A stretch of 64,000 nucleotides of DNA, taken from assembly GCF_002067135.1 (NCBI RefSeq), contig NZ_CP020105.1, positions 2,666,001-2,730,000 on the forward strand, given 5' to 3'. The stretch is from Spirosoma rigui (GTDB taxonomy: Bacteria > Bacteroidota > Bacteroidia > Cytophagales > Spirosomataceae). The position numbers were made by a program, and so were the translations under genes. The notes below the pieces were generated by a model. The model searched no databases and had not been told where the DNA came from. It saw nothing but the letters and a program-made list of their open reading frames with translations. Shown here piece by piece: positions 47,259 to 56,296 of this stretch. The first letter of the stretch is position 1; each line of letters starts with the position of its first letter.

Positions 47259-48753
47259 GCAGCTGATCACCCAGCGGGCTAACATGGTGTACGTGTTTCC
47301 CAAGCAGCTGGTATTCTTACAGAGCCAGGCTCAGCGCAAAACGCTGCTTGCTGGCCGGGCCTTCGGTAAAACTTTTCTACTGCTGGTCTGCATGGGGTAT
47401 TTCGCCCGGATGATGCCCCGAGCCAAGTTCTTTCTGGCCGGGCTTACGTTTGCCCAGTTGCTCAATATCGTACTCGTCGACATGGCCGATGCCTTCGCTG
47501 GCCTGGGCTGGCAGGAGTACGACGAGAAAACGGGCCTAGGCCATTACGTGGCTTTTAAAGCACCGCCGTCCCACTGGCCTAAGCCCTACAAATCGCCTAA
47601 GACCTGGGATCGCTGTATTTCCTTCATCACCGGATTCTGCCTCCAGCTGCTCAGTTTTGAAAAGCCCGATGCGAACCGGGGGGGTAATTACGACGGTGGA
47701 TTAATCGACGAATCGGCACTTTTCAAAGAGGAGTGGATCAATACGATCCTGATGCCGATGCTGTATAGGGCCAATACCATGCGGTTTGCCGGTAACTACA
47801 TGCACAACTCGCTCTATGACTTCACCTCCAATCCATGGCACGAGTCAGGCAAGTGGGTATTCAAGACCGAGGAGCTCATGAAGGCAGACCCCCAGAAGTA
47901 CTTCTTCTTGGAGGGTAACTGCGATGACAACCCGATGCTGCATAAGGATTACAAAAAGAATCAGCAGGCCATCTTATCACCCCTGTCATTTCGGATCGAG
48001 GTAATGAATGAGCGGATCGCTAAGCTCCCCAACTGTTACTACCCATCATTCAATGACGAGCGCCACGTGACGGCTAACGTGTTCGCTTACGACCAGAACG
48101 ATTCAGGTGTTTGGGTACCAACGCTCAGTGACTACAACCCATCGAAGCCGCTGGAAATAAGCTTCGACTTCAACGCCAATATCTGTAGTGCTGTTGTTTG
48201 CCAGGAGAGTGCCAAGGAGCTACGGATTATCAACGCACCCTACTCCAAGCAGGCCGATAAAGATCGCACGTTAGTGGAGACCCTGGTGTACAAGATCTGT
48301 AGTCTCTACAGTGGACATGGCAAGAAGGAAGTCTTCCTCTATGGTGATGCTTATGGTAAGTCCAAGTCAGCCAACAGCAAGACAACGCTTTATGAACAGG
48401 CAACGCAAGTATTCAGAGACGCCAAGTGGAAGGTATTCGATCGGGTGATCAAGTTCAATCCAGACCACGTCGACAAGTTCAACCTCATTGACAAGATTCT
48501 GCTCGAGAACACTGATCAGTACCCAAGAGTGAGGATCAACCAGAATACCTGTAAAGCCTTGATCATATCGATCCAGAACTCACCCATCGAGCCAGGCTTC
48601 GAGAAGGACAAAGGTTCGGAGGAAAGCTCAATTGCTCAGGAGTTCGCAACTCACCTTAGTGACTGCTTCGACTACATCCTGTATGCCAAATACTCAGCAG
48701 CTGGCCGGAAGCGGAAGGGCAAAGCTGGTGAGATTCGATTCCTTGGATCGTGA
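47233..48753 (+). CDS. terL: Phage terminase large subunit
   Basis: A 506-residue packaging motor. The ATPase domain has a Walker A (LAGRAFGKTFLLL, residues 39-51) and Walker B with the catalytic glutamate (GGLIDESALF, 157-165). The nuclease domain begins near residue 310 with LEISFDFNANICSAVVCQE, the family's D-x-x-x strand, followed by FLYGDAYGKSKS and a late acidic DCFDYILYA. Length is normal for TerL. It packages phage DNA through the portal, encoded two genes downstream. Start ATG 47233 overlaps the end of the small subunit gene. Confidence 0.92.
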   Translation: METPKSLNKQLITQRANMVYVFPKQLVFLQSQAQRKTLLAGRAFGKTFLLLVCMGYFARMMPRAKFFLAGLTFAQLLNIVLVDMADAFAGLGWQEYDEKTGLGHYVAFKAPPSHWPKPYKSPKTWDRCISFITGFCLQLLSFEKPDANRGGNYDGGLIDESALFKEEWINTILMPMLYRANTMRFAGNYMHNSLYDFTSNPWHESGKWVFKTEELMKADPQKYFFLEGNCDDNPMLHKDYKKNQQAILSPLSFRIEVMNERIAKLPNCYYPSFNDERHVTANVFAYDQNDSGVWVPTLSDYNPSKPLEISFDFNANICSAVVCQESAKELRIINAPYSKQADKDRTLVETLVYKICSLYSGHGKKEVFLYGDAYGKSKSANSKTTLYEQATQVFRDAKWKVFDRVIKFNPDHVDKFNLIDKILLENTDQYPRVRINQNTCKALIISIQNSPIEPGFEKDKGSEESSIAQEFATHLSDCFDYILYAKYSAAGRKRKGKAGEIRFLGS

Positions 48754-48766
48754 CCTATCGAGTAGC

Positions 48767-48816
48767 CCGAGCCGGCGACGGAGCCGTGAGCAAGGCTCGT
48801 CGTCGGCCAGGCTCGG
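48767..48816 (+). ncRNA. Long structured hairpin downstream of terL
   Basis: Outer stem CCGAGCC (48767-48773) with GGCTCGG (48810-48816), a middle six-pair stem, and an inner stem GAGCC/GGCTC around GTGAGCAA (48781-48798). It lies in the 281-base gap after terL with no T tract following. It may be a stability or processing element, or simply an intergenic fold. Confidence 0.4.
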
Positions 48817-49034
48817 CTGAGCGCACCCCCCTTTCATATATTCGGGATTTTGCCTTCCGGTAATTACCGAAAACAGAAAGGGCGTAGCCTCGACAAAGAC
48901 TCGACTGGAAAAATAAAGGTAAGTCGAAAACGCAAAGCCGTGGCCGACAGTCTACTAAGCTCAAATCACATTGGAAGGGTTTTGGGGTCGAAAAACGTCC
49001 TTTTTGCCCGGTAATCACCTACACAAATTGCACC

Positions 49035-49343
49035 ATGGTAAAACTGTTGCCGATGTCCGCATTCTTCAAGCTCCTGCAGGATGCCGAGAATGATGGCTTT
49101 TCGATCAAATACCGAAAGACCGATGGCAAGTCCGGTCAGAAACACGACTGCCGCAAATCACGAAAGCGCTTCGAAGGCCGGGGCAACAAGAAAGGAGCTG
49201 GCCTGAGATACGACGTCTTTGAGAAGGGCGTCCTGCTGCTGGAGGATGCCAGTGGTAATGTTTTCTCCCTACGTACCCGATTAATCACGCATTACCGCTT
49301 CAAAAACGATCAGGAGTGGCACCGCATTAAACGCAGTTGGTAA
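49035..49343 (+). CDS. Hypothetical phage protein, 102 residues
   Basis: A basic protein (MVKLLPMSAFFKLLQDAENDGFSIKYRKTDGKSGQKHDCRKSRKR...) with a beta-rich C-terminal half ending GNVFSLRTRLITHYRFKNDQEWHRIKRSW. Its stop is followed at once by the portal ATG. Position between terminase and portal and tight spacing suggest a packaging or head-assembly role, but no motif is seen. Confidence 0.65.
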   Translation: MVKLLPMSAFFKLLQDAENDGFSIKYRKTDGKSGQKHDCRKSRKRFEGRGNKKGAGLRYDVFEKGVLLLEDASGNVFSLRTRLITHYRFKNDQEWHRIKRSW

Positions 49344-50651
49344 ATGTCAGTACGCAAATTTGATCACAATCTTTACCACCTCAGTGGCGCTGGTGCCTCG
49401 GTGGTCATTACGCCGGCGGTCGATATCATGCATGGCGATGAGAAAGCCCTGTCGGCCGTCACAGCAAAAGCTGCCGGTGCTACCGACGACTGGGTGAAGT
49501 GGGGCCCCAATGATGACGAGCCCAACCAGGTGGTGGCCCTGAACTGGGAGTCACCCTCAAAACCCAGTTTGATGGACCAGGCTAAAGAGTTTATTCTGGG
49601 CGCTGGCGTGGCTCCTTTCCGGAAGCGCTTTGAGAATGGAAAGGTCGTTTACGAGCGGGACGACTTTCAGCAGATCGACGAGTGGTTCGAACTGGAGGAG
49701 ATTTTCGAGAAATACCTTGAACTCGCGGCCTTGAGCATGGTCTTTTGTGAGCAGGCGTTCGTCAATTTTTCGATTGGTGAAGGCAGCGATATTAGTATAC
49801 AGGCTATCCAGCCGCTAAAATGTCGTATTGCCAAGCCTAAACTCGGGATCGATACCGTGCTGATCAGTCCCCAGTTCGGCTCCGGCAAAAAGCCCACGCA
49901 GCTGGCCAGGCTGCCGGTATTCGTCCGGAAAGATCCAACCAAGTACGCTGAATCGATCATGATTCTTAAAAAGGCGCAGATCGGCCAGGATTTTCATAAC
50001 CTGGGGCTTTTCTGGGGTACCAAGTACTGGACCAAAGTGGCCAACAAAATCCCGCTCTACCACCTGAACGGGCTGGAAAATGGCTACAACATCAAATACC
50101 TGATCGAAATCGAGGAGAGCTATTTCGTGGGGGATGATGAGAATCCGGAGGACGAATCGGATGCCAAGCTGATCGAGGCCCGGAAGGATGCGTTTATGGC
50201 CAAAATCGACGAGTTTCTGGCCGGCGTTGAGAATGCTGACAAAGCTGTCGTGATCATTGGCGATCTGACGGGATCGGATGGAAAAGCCAAGGATATGATC
50301 CGGATCAAGCCCATCGACAACAAAATGACCGATGACGCTTACACCAAAATCTACGGAGCAGCGTCCACCGCGCAGGCCCAGGGCCATGGCATCCTGCCGG
50401 TATTGGCCGGCATTGCGGAAGGCGACAAACTTGGTGGGTCAGGATCGGAACTGGAGCATGCAGCCATGTACCAGGTCGCTTACCGAACACCTTCCTACCG
50501 GCGCCATCTACTCAAACCCCTGAATATGGCTCTCAAGCTGATGAACCTGGATCGGGACGCGAAAGGCTCGATCGAGTTTCGTTTCGTCGATATCGAATTT
50601 ACCACGCTCGACAAGAATCCGACGGGCAAACAAAACTCACTTGGTGCATGA
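49344..50651 (+). CDS. Phage portal protein
   Basis: A 435-residue protein with the layout of portal proteins: an N-terminal region with NDDEPNQ, the clip-stem part SLMDQAKEFILGAGVAPF and FEKYLELAALSMVFCEQAFVNF, a GLFWGTKYWTKVANKIPLYHLNGLENGYNIKYLIEI core, and a C-terminal stem helix region HGILPVLAGIAEGDKLGGSGSELEHAAMYQ...LLKPLNMALKLMNL. The portal is a dodecamer at one capsid vertex through which DNA passes. It is encoded after terL and one small gene. No sequence motif is diagnostic, so order and overall pattern carry the call. Confidence 0.82.
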   Translation: MSVRKFDHNLYHLSGAGASVVITPAVDIMHGDEKALSAVTAKAAGATDDWVKWGPNDDEPNQVVALNWESPSKPSLMDQAKEFILGAGVAPFRKRFENGKVVYERDDFQQIDEWFELEEIFEKYLELAALSMVFCEQAFVNFSIGEGSDISIQAIQPLKCRIAKPKLGIDTVLISPQFGSGKKPTQLARLPVFVRKDPTKYAESIMILKKAQIGQDFHNLGLFWGTKYWTKVANKIPLYHLNGLENGYNIKYLIEIEESYFVGDDENPEDESDAKLIEARKDAFMAKIDEFLAGVENADKAVVIIGDLTGSDGKAKDMIRIKPIDNKMTDDAYTKIYGAASTAQAQGHGILPVLAGIAEGDKLGGSGSELEHAAMYQVAYRTPSYRRHLLKPLNMALKLMNLDRDAKGSIEFRFVDIEFTTLDKNPTGKQNSLGA

Positions 50652-51136
50652 TGACTTACCTGGCTTCCGACATACTGGCCCAGCAGGAATACTTTCGTCA
50701 ATTAGTGGCGAAGGATGATCAGCTGCAGACGTTTCTCTTCGAGGGTGGGGAGGATATCGAGCACTTCAATGAGAAGTCGAAAGCGCCCGATTTTCAGTAT
50801 CCATGTCTGGTATTGTTTATGCCCATGCTGGAGATCGATGATCCGGGTTACGGCAATATCGATGCCAACCAGGATAATGCCTTCGCCATCCTGTACATGC
50901 CGACCGAAGATACCGATGCGGCCAGGAATGAAGCGCTCCAGCGGGGGCAGCTGGCAGCATTCCGCGTGATCGCCCAAATCCGTAAGGATGCCAGATCCGG
51001 AATCTTTCGTCTGCCGGAAGAGCGCAAGTGGCGGGTCAGACCCATGTCGAACGTTGGTCCGGATAAAGCTCACGGCTCCATGGTCGACTTCAACATCATT
51101 ACCAACGCCAATGCCCAGGTAGGCTTCTCGGACTGA
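50648..51136 (+). CDS. Hypothetical phage structural protein (connector candidate)
   Basis: A 162-residue soluble protein (MMTYLASDILAQQEYFRQLVAKDDQLQTFLFEGGEDIEHF...). The middle is beta-rich (YPCLVLFMPMLEIDDPGYGNIDANQDNAFAILYMP) and is followed by a helix. It overlaps the portal stop by four bases and its own stop overlaps the next gene. The size and position fit a head-tail connector or neck protein. No motif is decisive. Confidence 0.6.
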   Translation: MMTYLASDILAQQEYFRQLVAKDDQLQTFLFEGGEDIEHFNEKSKAPDFQYPCLVLFMPMLEIDDPGYGNIDANQDNAFAILYMPTEDTDAARNEALQRGQLAAFRVIAQIRKDARSGIFRLPEERKWRVRPMSNVGPDKAHGSMVDFNIITNANAQVGFSD

Positions 51137-51696
51137 TAGAAGAGCTCGGTGCAGAACTCGCTGCCATTATTGGCACTTTCCGGCTCAATGCGCTCTCGGA
51201 GTACAAGTATGCCCTGCAGCGGGAAAAGATCAAAATGACCGGTGAGCTCATGGACTCCTTCGAGTCTGAGCTTCGCGTGCAGGCCCAGCAGTTTGTTTTC
51301 GAGTGCGTGATTCGTTTCGAGGATTACGGTCGCTACAAAGACATGAAAGGGCTCAATACCGGCGACAAGATGGCTCCCCAGGAGGCCATGGAGTATTTCG
51401 TTGAAAAAGCCGGCGTGGCCAACTTCCTCAAAAACATCTGGACAGAGCGGTACGCTGTGACCAACAAACGAGGTAAAAACAAGGGGCTAAAGAGTGTCCA
51501 GCGTCTGATTCGGGATATTGCCTGGGGCGTCCGGATTGCCCGGTACCGGGAGATTCGGCACGAGCGCAAGGGTCGGGGCTGGTACAACAGCACCACCAAA
51601 AAACTATACGGAATCACCACCGAGCGTATCCGTCAGGCGGCTGCTTTGGCTGCGTTGCGCTCGGTTAAAAATACTCTGGAGGGAAAAGGAAAATGA
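51133..51696 (+). CDS. Hypothetical phage structural protein, likely CTG start
   Basis: The frame with an ATG at 51235 (153 residues) extends upstream with protein-like sequence (IEELGAELAAIIGTFRLNAL, then SEYKYALQREKIK) back to a CTG at 51133, whose last two bases with the next A form the TGA stop of the previous gene. No ATG, GTG or TTG occurs in the extension. A CTG start with a CTGA overlap would copy the usual ATGA coupling seen at the neighbouring genes. The 187-residue protein is basic and helical (KGLKSVQRLIRDIAWGVRIARYREIRHERKG), possibly a tail-completion or DNA-contacting connector. The start is inference. Confidence 0.6.
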   Translation: MIEELGAELAAIIGTFRLNALSEYKYALQREKIKMTGELMDSFESELRVQAQQFVFECVIRFEDYGRYKDMKGLNTGDKMAPQEAMEYFVEKAGVANFLKNIWTERYAVTNKRGKNKGLKSVQRLIRDIAWGVRIARYREIRHERKGRGWYNSTTKKLYGITTERIRQAAALAALRSVKNTLEGKGK

Positions 51697-53732
51697 TTGA
51701 CCCAATCGCTTCGCTCAGCTTCTTACCACTGCAGCTGAGCCGCAATGTTGTCGAGCACGTGATCGAGGCTGTCGATCCGGGCAGTGCGCCCGATCGGAGT
51801 GTGCTATCTTATTTTTTACGGATCGATGTGCCAGAGTTTCCACAATCGCCAACGCTGGTCGAACTGACTACGATGGAGGGACGCGAAAAGCCCCCTGTGA
51901 CGGTTGGCGGGGCCACGACGTATGAAGGGGCGTTTTTTTCTATTGAGCAGATTCTGGACGGGTTTCTGAGCCTCCAGAAGCCTCAGTTTCGTCAGGCCAT
52001 GATTAGTGCCATTGCCAGTTTGACAATGCCCTACCGGTTAGCCCAGATCATTCAGCCCCTGAACACGGTTGTAAACTGCCCCGTAAAGTGGATTATTAAG
52101 GCAGGCCTCAATGATATTGATTTTGCTGGCTGGGGTGACCGCTTCTTCGACGTCTATCAGGGCGACGCTCGTCGCTTCCTGACCTGGCAGCCCGATCGTA
52201 AACTAGTCGCAGCTGAACAGGAAGAATATCTGTACTTCCTGATGAACTGCTCACCACTGCCCCTGGTGACCCGCATTCGGCTCGAAGTGTTCCGGACTGA
52301 TGGTTTGCTACCAGAAGCCACAACGCTGATGTCGATCCAGAACGTGCTGCAAAATCAGGTGCTGTGTCTGCCCGTTGGACCGGCTGTACTGGGCATCGAC
52401 CTGACCAATGTAGTCGAGTATAGGATCTGGCTGGCCAACGAGAATAACGAGCGAATCAGTGAGGTCAGAACGTATGAGATCGATCAGCGGTACCGCCGTA
52501 CTGAGCGCTGTATTTTGTTTTCCAATTCGCTGGGTGGCTACGATACGCTGCGTCTGCTGGGCAGTGGACTGGAGACGTTTCACGTCGACCGGACCCTGGC
52601 CGAACGGGAACGACCGGCAGGAGCAGGGGCTGACTTTTCCGAGCTTTACGTGATCGATACGCTGGGCGAGCGGACGCTGACCATTCAGTCCGGCTACGTG
52701 GAGCGTGATGATTTGAGAACGCTGAAGTATTGGGATGAAGTCCTGCTGTCTCAGGAGTGGTACCTGGTCACGGATGCCGGCCACGTGCCGCTGGAGCTGG
52801 TGACGACGGACCTGGTCGACGGTGACGACGAAGCTGATCTGATTGCCCGAACCTTTACCTTCCGGCACGTGGCCGCCGAAACAAATTATTCGCTGCTGCC
52901 CCCAGCGCCACCCACCAAGACCAGACCCACTGCCTGGCGTGGTGCGGGTTTGCTGTACCTGCTCGACGGGTTCGGAAAACGGCTCGGACTGGCCAGGCCT
53001 GTCCGACTGCAGAAGTACTACCTCGATGACAGTACGCTGGTCAAGCCACTGGTCGAAAAACCCAATACCCCTGGCGATCCGGACTACATTCCCCCCAGGC
53101 CTGTACCGGGTGTAGCCGTCGGCTCCAGTCCGTTTTTGAACGTGGCTATCAGCCGGGCCGGCAGCTACAAACGAGCCACGTGTCCCAATGGCCAGCAGGG
53201 AGGGGAAGCGCTGATTACGGTTGCTGCCGGCAAGTATGGTGGGGAAACGCAGGAAGATGCCGATAACCGGGCGGAAGCGGAATTTGTCAGCCTCGATACG
53301 CAGGCTTTTGCCGATAGTGCCGGCACGTGCTCGCTGAGCGAAACCTATGACTGGGCTGTACCGGCCAATCAATGGCACATGCGCTTGAGCGTACCTGGTC
53401 AGATTGCCATCTTCCACACCAATGGGGTCGATGGTCCGGCTGATATGGGTAATGATCAATCGCTGCAAAACAGTACGGGGCCCTTCGTTTACCCCAGCGG
53501 TACCGCTGATATGAATTTTCCGATCGGCGATCTGAACTGGTACTTCTACACCTACGGCTCACCTGGCCAGGCTAAGCGCGTCCGGGTGTACAAAAATTCT
53601 GTACTCCAGTACGATTTGAACGTCATACTGAACGGGGATGGCTACGAGCGATTTGCCCTCTGTTACCGACCAGGTGGGAATATACCGGTGCTCAACGGGG
53701 AGAAATGGTACATCAAATATGAAAACCAATGA
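51693..53732 (+). CDS. Phage virion protein with a DUF5977 domain
   Basis: A 679-residue protein. The N-terminal ~450 residues are beta-rich and unassigned. A DUF5977-type domain lies at about residues 480-555: PFLNVAISRAGSYKRATCPNGQQGGEALITVAAGKYGGETQEDADNRAEAEFVSLDTQAFADSAGTC, with the family's paired cysteines and the G-x-Y-x-S/G-x-x-Q-x-D-A-D step. DUF5977 is typical of Bacteroidota surface and repeat proteins. The C-terminal ~120 residues form another beta domain. It overlaps its neighbours by four bases on both sides, so it belongs to the late operon, probably as a tail or host-recognition protein. Confidence 0.7.
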   Translation: MIDPIASLSFLPLQLSRNVVEHVIEAVDPGSAPDRSVLSYFLRIDVPEFPQSPTLVELTTMEGREKPPVTVGGATTYEGAFFSIEQILDGFLSLQKPQFRQAMISAIASLTMPYRLAQIIQPLNTVVNCPVKWIIKAGLNDIDFAGWGDRFFDVYQGDARRFLTWQPDRKLVAAEQEEYLYFLMNCSPLPLVTRIRLEVFRTDGLLPEATTLMSIQNVLQNQVLCLPVGPAVLGIDLTNVVEYRIWLANENNERISEVRTYEIDQRYRRTERCILFSNSLGGYDTLRLLGSGLETFHVDRTLAERERPAGAGADFSELYVIDTLGERTLTIQSGYVERDDLRTLKYWDEVLLSQEWYLVTDAGHVPLELVTTDLVDGDDEADLIARTFTFRHVAAETNYSLLPPAPPTKTRPTAWRGAGLLYLLDGFGKRLGLARPVRLQKYYLDDSTLVKPLVEKPNTPGDPDYIPPRPVPGVAVGSSPFLNVAISRAGSYKRATCPNGQQGGEALITVAAGKYGGETQEDADNRAEAEFVSLDTQAFADSAGTCSLSETYDWAVPANQWHMRLSVPGQIAIFHTNGVDGPADMGNDQSLQNSTGPFVYPSGTADMNFPIGDLNWYFYTYGSPGQAKRVRVYKNSVLQYDLNVILNGDGYERFALCYRPGGNIPVLNGEKWYIKYENQ

Positions 53733-55111
53733 GCGTAGAGATTCGCATTAACAACCAGGTTGCTGATCTATCCAAAGGGGGGCAGATCGATCTGGAACTG
53801 ACCAACCCAAATTTGACGTATGAGACCCTGTTCACCCAGAAGGCAACCTGGCCAGCGGTTCAAATGTCGCCCGTCAACCGGCGTATTTTTGGCTTTTCCG
53901 ATAACCTGCAGGTAGCCGGGCCTGATCGCTTCGAGGTAGCTATGCTGTACAACGGCCAGGTTATTCAGGAAGGCATCGGTATTCTGGGCGATACCGGCCA
54001 GCAGTACCAGCTGCAGATGGTGGAGCCACTGGGGGAGTTCTTCGGTATTTATCAGTCGATGTACCTCAGTGAGATCGCCTTCGGGTCAATTCCCATGGCA
54101 GCTTTTAGTCCGCTGCTTACGGTAAACAGCGAGCCGGCGTTCTGCTTTCCCAAAACGCTGAATCCTGACTTCTTTGGCAACAATGGTGCATCGATAGGCT
54201 ATAACGGATACGTCAATGATCCAGGCAGTTCGGCCAGTCCACGCTGCCCGGCTGTGTTCATAAAATGGTTGCTGCAGCAGATCGAGCTAAAGACGGGTAC
54301 CCAGATCAGCGGTGTGCTCAAAGACCATCCCCAGTTATCGCAGCTGATACTGATGAGTAACCGCTCGATGGAGAATGCAACGGAACTCGTCGCTCGTAAT
54401 TACCTGCCCAACTGGACCATTGGCGAGCTACTGCTGCAGCTACGCAAATGCCTAAACCTGAGCTTTAACTTCCAGCCTGCCCGTCGTAAGTTAAGTATTG
54501 GTTTAACCGATACTATATTCAAGCAGGCGACTCAGGACAACTGGTCGACTAAAGCCGTGAAGGGCTACAAGAAACGAGAGGAGCCCAATCGCCGGCTCCA
54601 GCTGACGTTTGAACTGGACTCCAAAGATGCGTTGCTCAAAGACAGACCAGCCAGTGTGGCTGATTACGTAACGCCCGGTACCGGAGCTGGCATTGCTAAA
54701 GTGCCAACCAGGCTTTGTCCCTTGTTAGTCGATCAGGCCACAGGCGTACAGACGATGCGTCAGCCTGGTCAGACGTCGCAATTTGCTCAGGGAGCCAATG
54801 ACTGGCAGTCGCGGATTGCGTTCTGGAATGGGGTTACCGGTGGGGTAGGGGTAGCGTTGCCCAGCCTGGGTGGGATTCGACTCGACTGGAACGGGGCCGG
54901 TGGTTTATACGATACCTTTTGGAAGTATACCGAAGCCTTCCGGATGGGAATGTTTTACGCAGAGCGATCGATGCTGCTCAACGAAACGGATCTGGCCAGC
55001 CTTGATTTCAGTCGCAAAAAGCACATTAATGGAGTTGACTTCGTCGTGGCCAGGATTAACGTCAGCCTTCCGGTAAAGAAAGCGGCCCAGTGCCTTCTCA
55101 TTCGGGCTTGA
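53729..55111 (+). CDS. Phage tail protein, unassigned
   Basis: A 460-residue protein starting MSVEIRINNQVADLSKGGQIDLELTNPNLTYETLF. The opening, with a short strand pair and then a segment about matching or replacing a reference (ATWPAVQMSPVNRRIFGF), recalls proteins I associate with Bacteroidota prophage tail or baseplate modules. There is a W/Y-rich middle and a C-terminal beta domain. It overlaps the DUF5977 gene by four bases (ATGA). No catalytic motif. Function is inferred from its position before the tape measure gene. Confidence 0.6.
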   Translation: MSVEIRINNQVADLSKGGQIDLELTNPNLTYETLFTQKATWPAVQMSPVNRRIFGFSDNLQVAGPDRFEVAMLYNGQVIQEGIGILGDTGQQYQLQMVEPLGEFFGIYQSMYLSEIAFGSIPMAAFSPLLTVNSEPAFCFPKTLNPDFFGNNGASIGYNGYVNDPGSSASPRCPAVFIKWLLQQIELKTGTQISGVLKDHPQLSQLILMSNRSMENATELVARNYLPNWTIGELLLQLRKCLNLSFNFQPARRKLSIGLTDTIFKQATQDNWSTKAVKGYKKREEPNRRLQLTFELDSKDALLKDRPASVADYVTPGTGAGIAKVPTRLCPLLVDQATGVQTMRQPGQTSQFAQGANDWQSRIAFWNGVTGGVGVALPSLGGIRLDWNGAGGLYDTFWKYTEAFRMGMFYAERSMLLNETDLASLDFSRKKHINGVDFVVARINVSLPVKKAAQCLLIRA

Positions 55112-55271
55112 GGTGAACATAGTTGGGAAGGATTGTGCAAGTCATAACATGACCGCTTAGTTGATTAAGACGCCAGTAAAGTGTGTTTACCTTGAGACTA
55201 TCTATTTGTCCGCTACTTTCGCAAAAATTAATAATCCATCCTTTTTTCAACGTTTCTATCTTTAGACCCCC

Positions 55272-56054
55272 ATGACTCGATTTTTTCTCCTGTTCACATC
55301 ATTTGTTATTCTAGTTTCTATTACCACTTCTTGTATCGATCATCGACTTGGTGGTCCACTTTCGCCAACTCGGTCAAGACTTACTCGAATTGAGAACAGG
55401 ATAACCAAACAGATTACAATTTATACGTATGATCAGGCCAACCGGCCCGCTTCATTCTCGGTTTCTGATGGTCGATCAGGCCGATACGAGTATAATGATG
55501 CAGTGCGAAGTGCGGGGCGTCTGTTTCTCTCAGATTCGACGGTCCTTTCCATTTCAGATCCGGCAGGACAACTTCCTGGTCCGGAAGCGAAACGGGGGTT
55601 TACGACAAACTTATACGATGTAATAAACGGTAATCCAGCGCATTTTCTTTACGGGGGGATTTACACACTCGACAGTACAGGACAACTAACTGAAGCCAAT
55701 TTACTTGTTTCGGGACAAGCCACAAATGGGAGATTTGTTTCGGGGGGAAATAATGTGGTGAGTTCATCTGTAAATACAATGCGTTTCCGCAGCCGTTATA
55801 CATACAGTCATGATTCGCACATTAACCCATTTTATGGCTTAGTTGGTGAAACTATATATCCTTTCAATCCCAGCTCTCTCAGAGAGGGAGGTAGACGAGA
55901 AGCACTTCAATTCAGCCGTAACAACATAACGGAAATAGCAAATGTTGATGGAAATGGTGTCACAACTTATACATATACTTACAACTCCGAGGGCTTGCCA
56001 ATAACGTTACAGGGCGAAAACACAGATTTCATATTCACTTACGAACAGTACTAA
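55272..56054 (+). CDS. Prophage-borne lipoprotein (cargo gene)
   Basis: A 260-residue lipoprotein with a signal ending TTSC (Cys21). The mature part has repeats of tyrosine-rich strands (QITIYTYDQANRPASFSVSDGRSGRYEYND, then ITEIANVDGNGVTTYTYTYNSEGLP), resembling the YD/RHS-like fold of DUF4595-type Bacteroidota proteins. It is more AT-rich than the surrounding late genes and interrupts the tail operon, with its own upstream gap (160 bases) and a downstream terminator. These are the features of a lysogenic-conversion gene expressed from the prophage. It may alter the host surface or block superinfection. Confidence 0.7.
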   Translation: MTRFFLLFTSFVILVSITTSCIDHRLGGPLSPTRSRLTRIENRITKQITIYTYDQANRPASFSVSDGRSGRYEYNDAVRSAGRLFLSDSTVLSISDPAGQLPGPEAKRGFTTNLYDVINGNPAHFLYGGIYTLDSTGQLTEANLLVSGQATNGRFVSGGNNVVSSSVNTMRFRSRYTYSHDSHINPFYGLVGETIYPFNPSSLREGGRREALQFSRNNITEIANVDGNGVTTYTYTYNSEGLPITLQGENTDFIFTYEQY

Positions 56055-56204
56055 GCGGAGTGTTCGTAACAAGCCTAAAAAAATAATCTTAGATGTTTAT
56101 TTGATGCATTAGATGGTGCTAAGGGATGCCCTGTAAGTAAACTGGATGTTGAAAAAGTCTGAAAGCGTCCCTAGCAACAACACTAGATTTCGATAACTCT
56201 ACCT

Positions 56205-56236
56205 AAGCCCTGGCAAACAGCCGGGGCTTTTTGTGT
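56205..56236 (+). terminator. Terminator of the lipoprotein cargo gene
   Basis: Stem AAGCCCTGG / CCGGGGCTT (one G-U) with a seven-base loop, followed by TTTTTGTG. It separates the cargo gene from the tape measure gene. Confidence 0.75.
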
Positions 56237-56296
56237 CCTATTGTAGCCCAGAAATAGCCCTTCTTTTGCTATCCGACGCATTAAGCGCGTGAGGAT

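Noticed and set aside
52308..53468. 386-codon minus-strand open frame within the DUF5977 gene
   Set aside because: Antisense shadow; sense frame has overlapping start and stop with neighbours and a recognisable domain.
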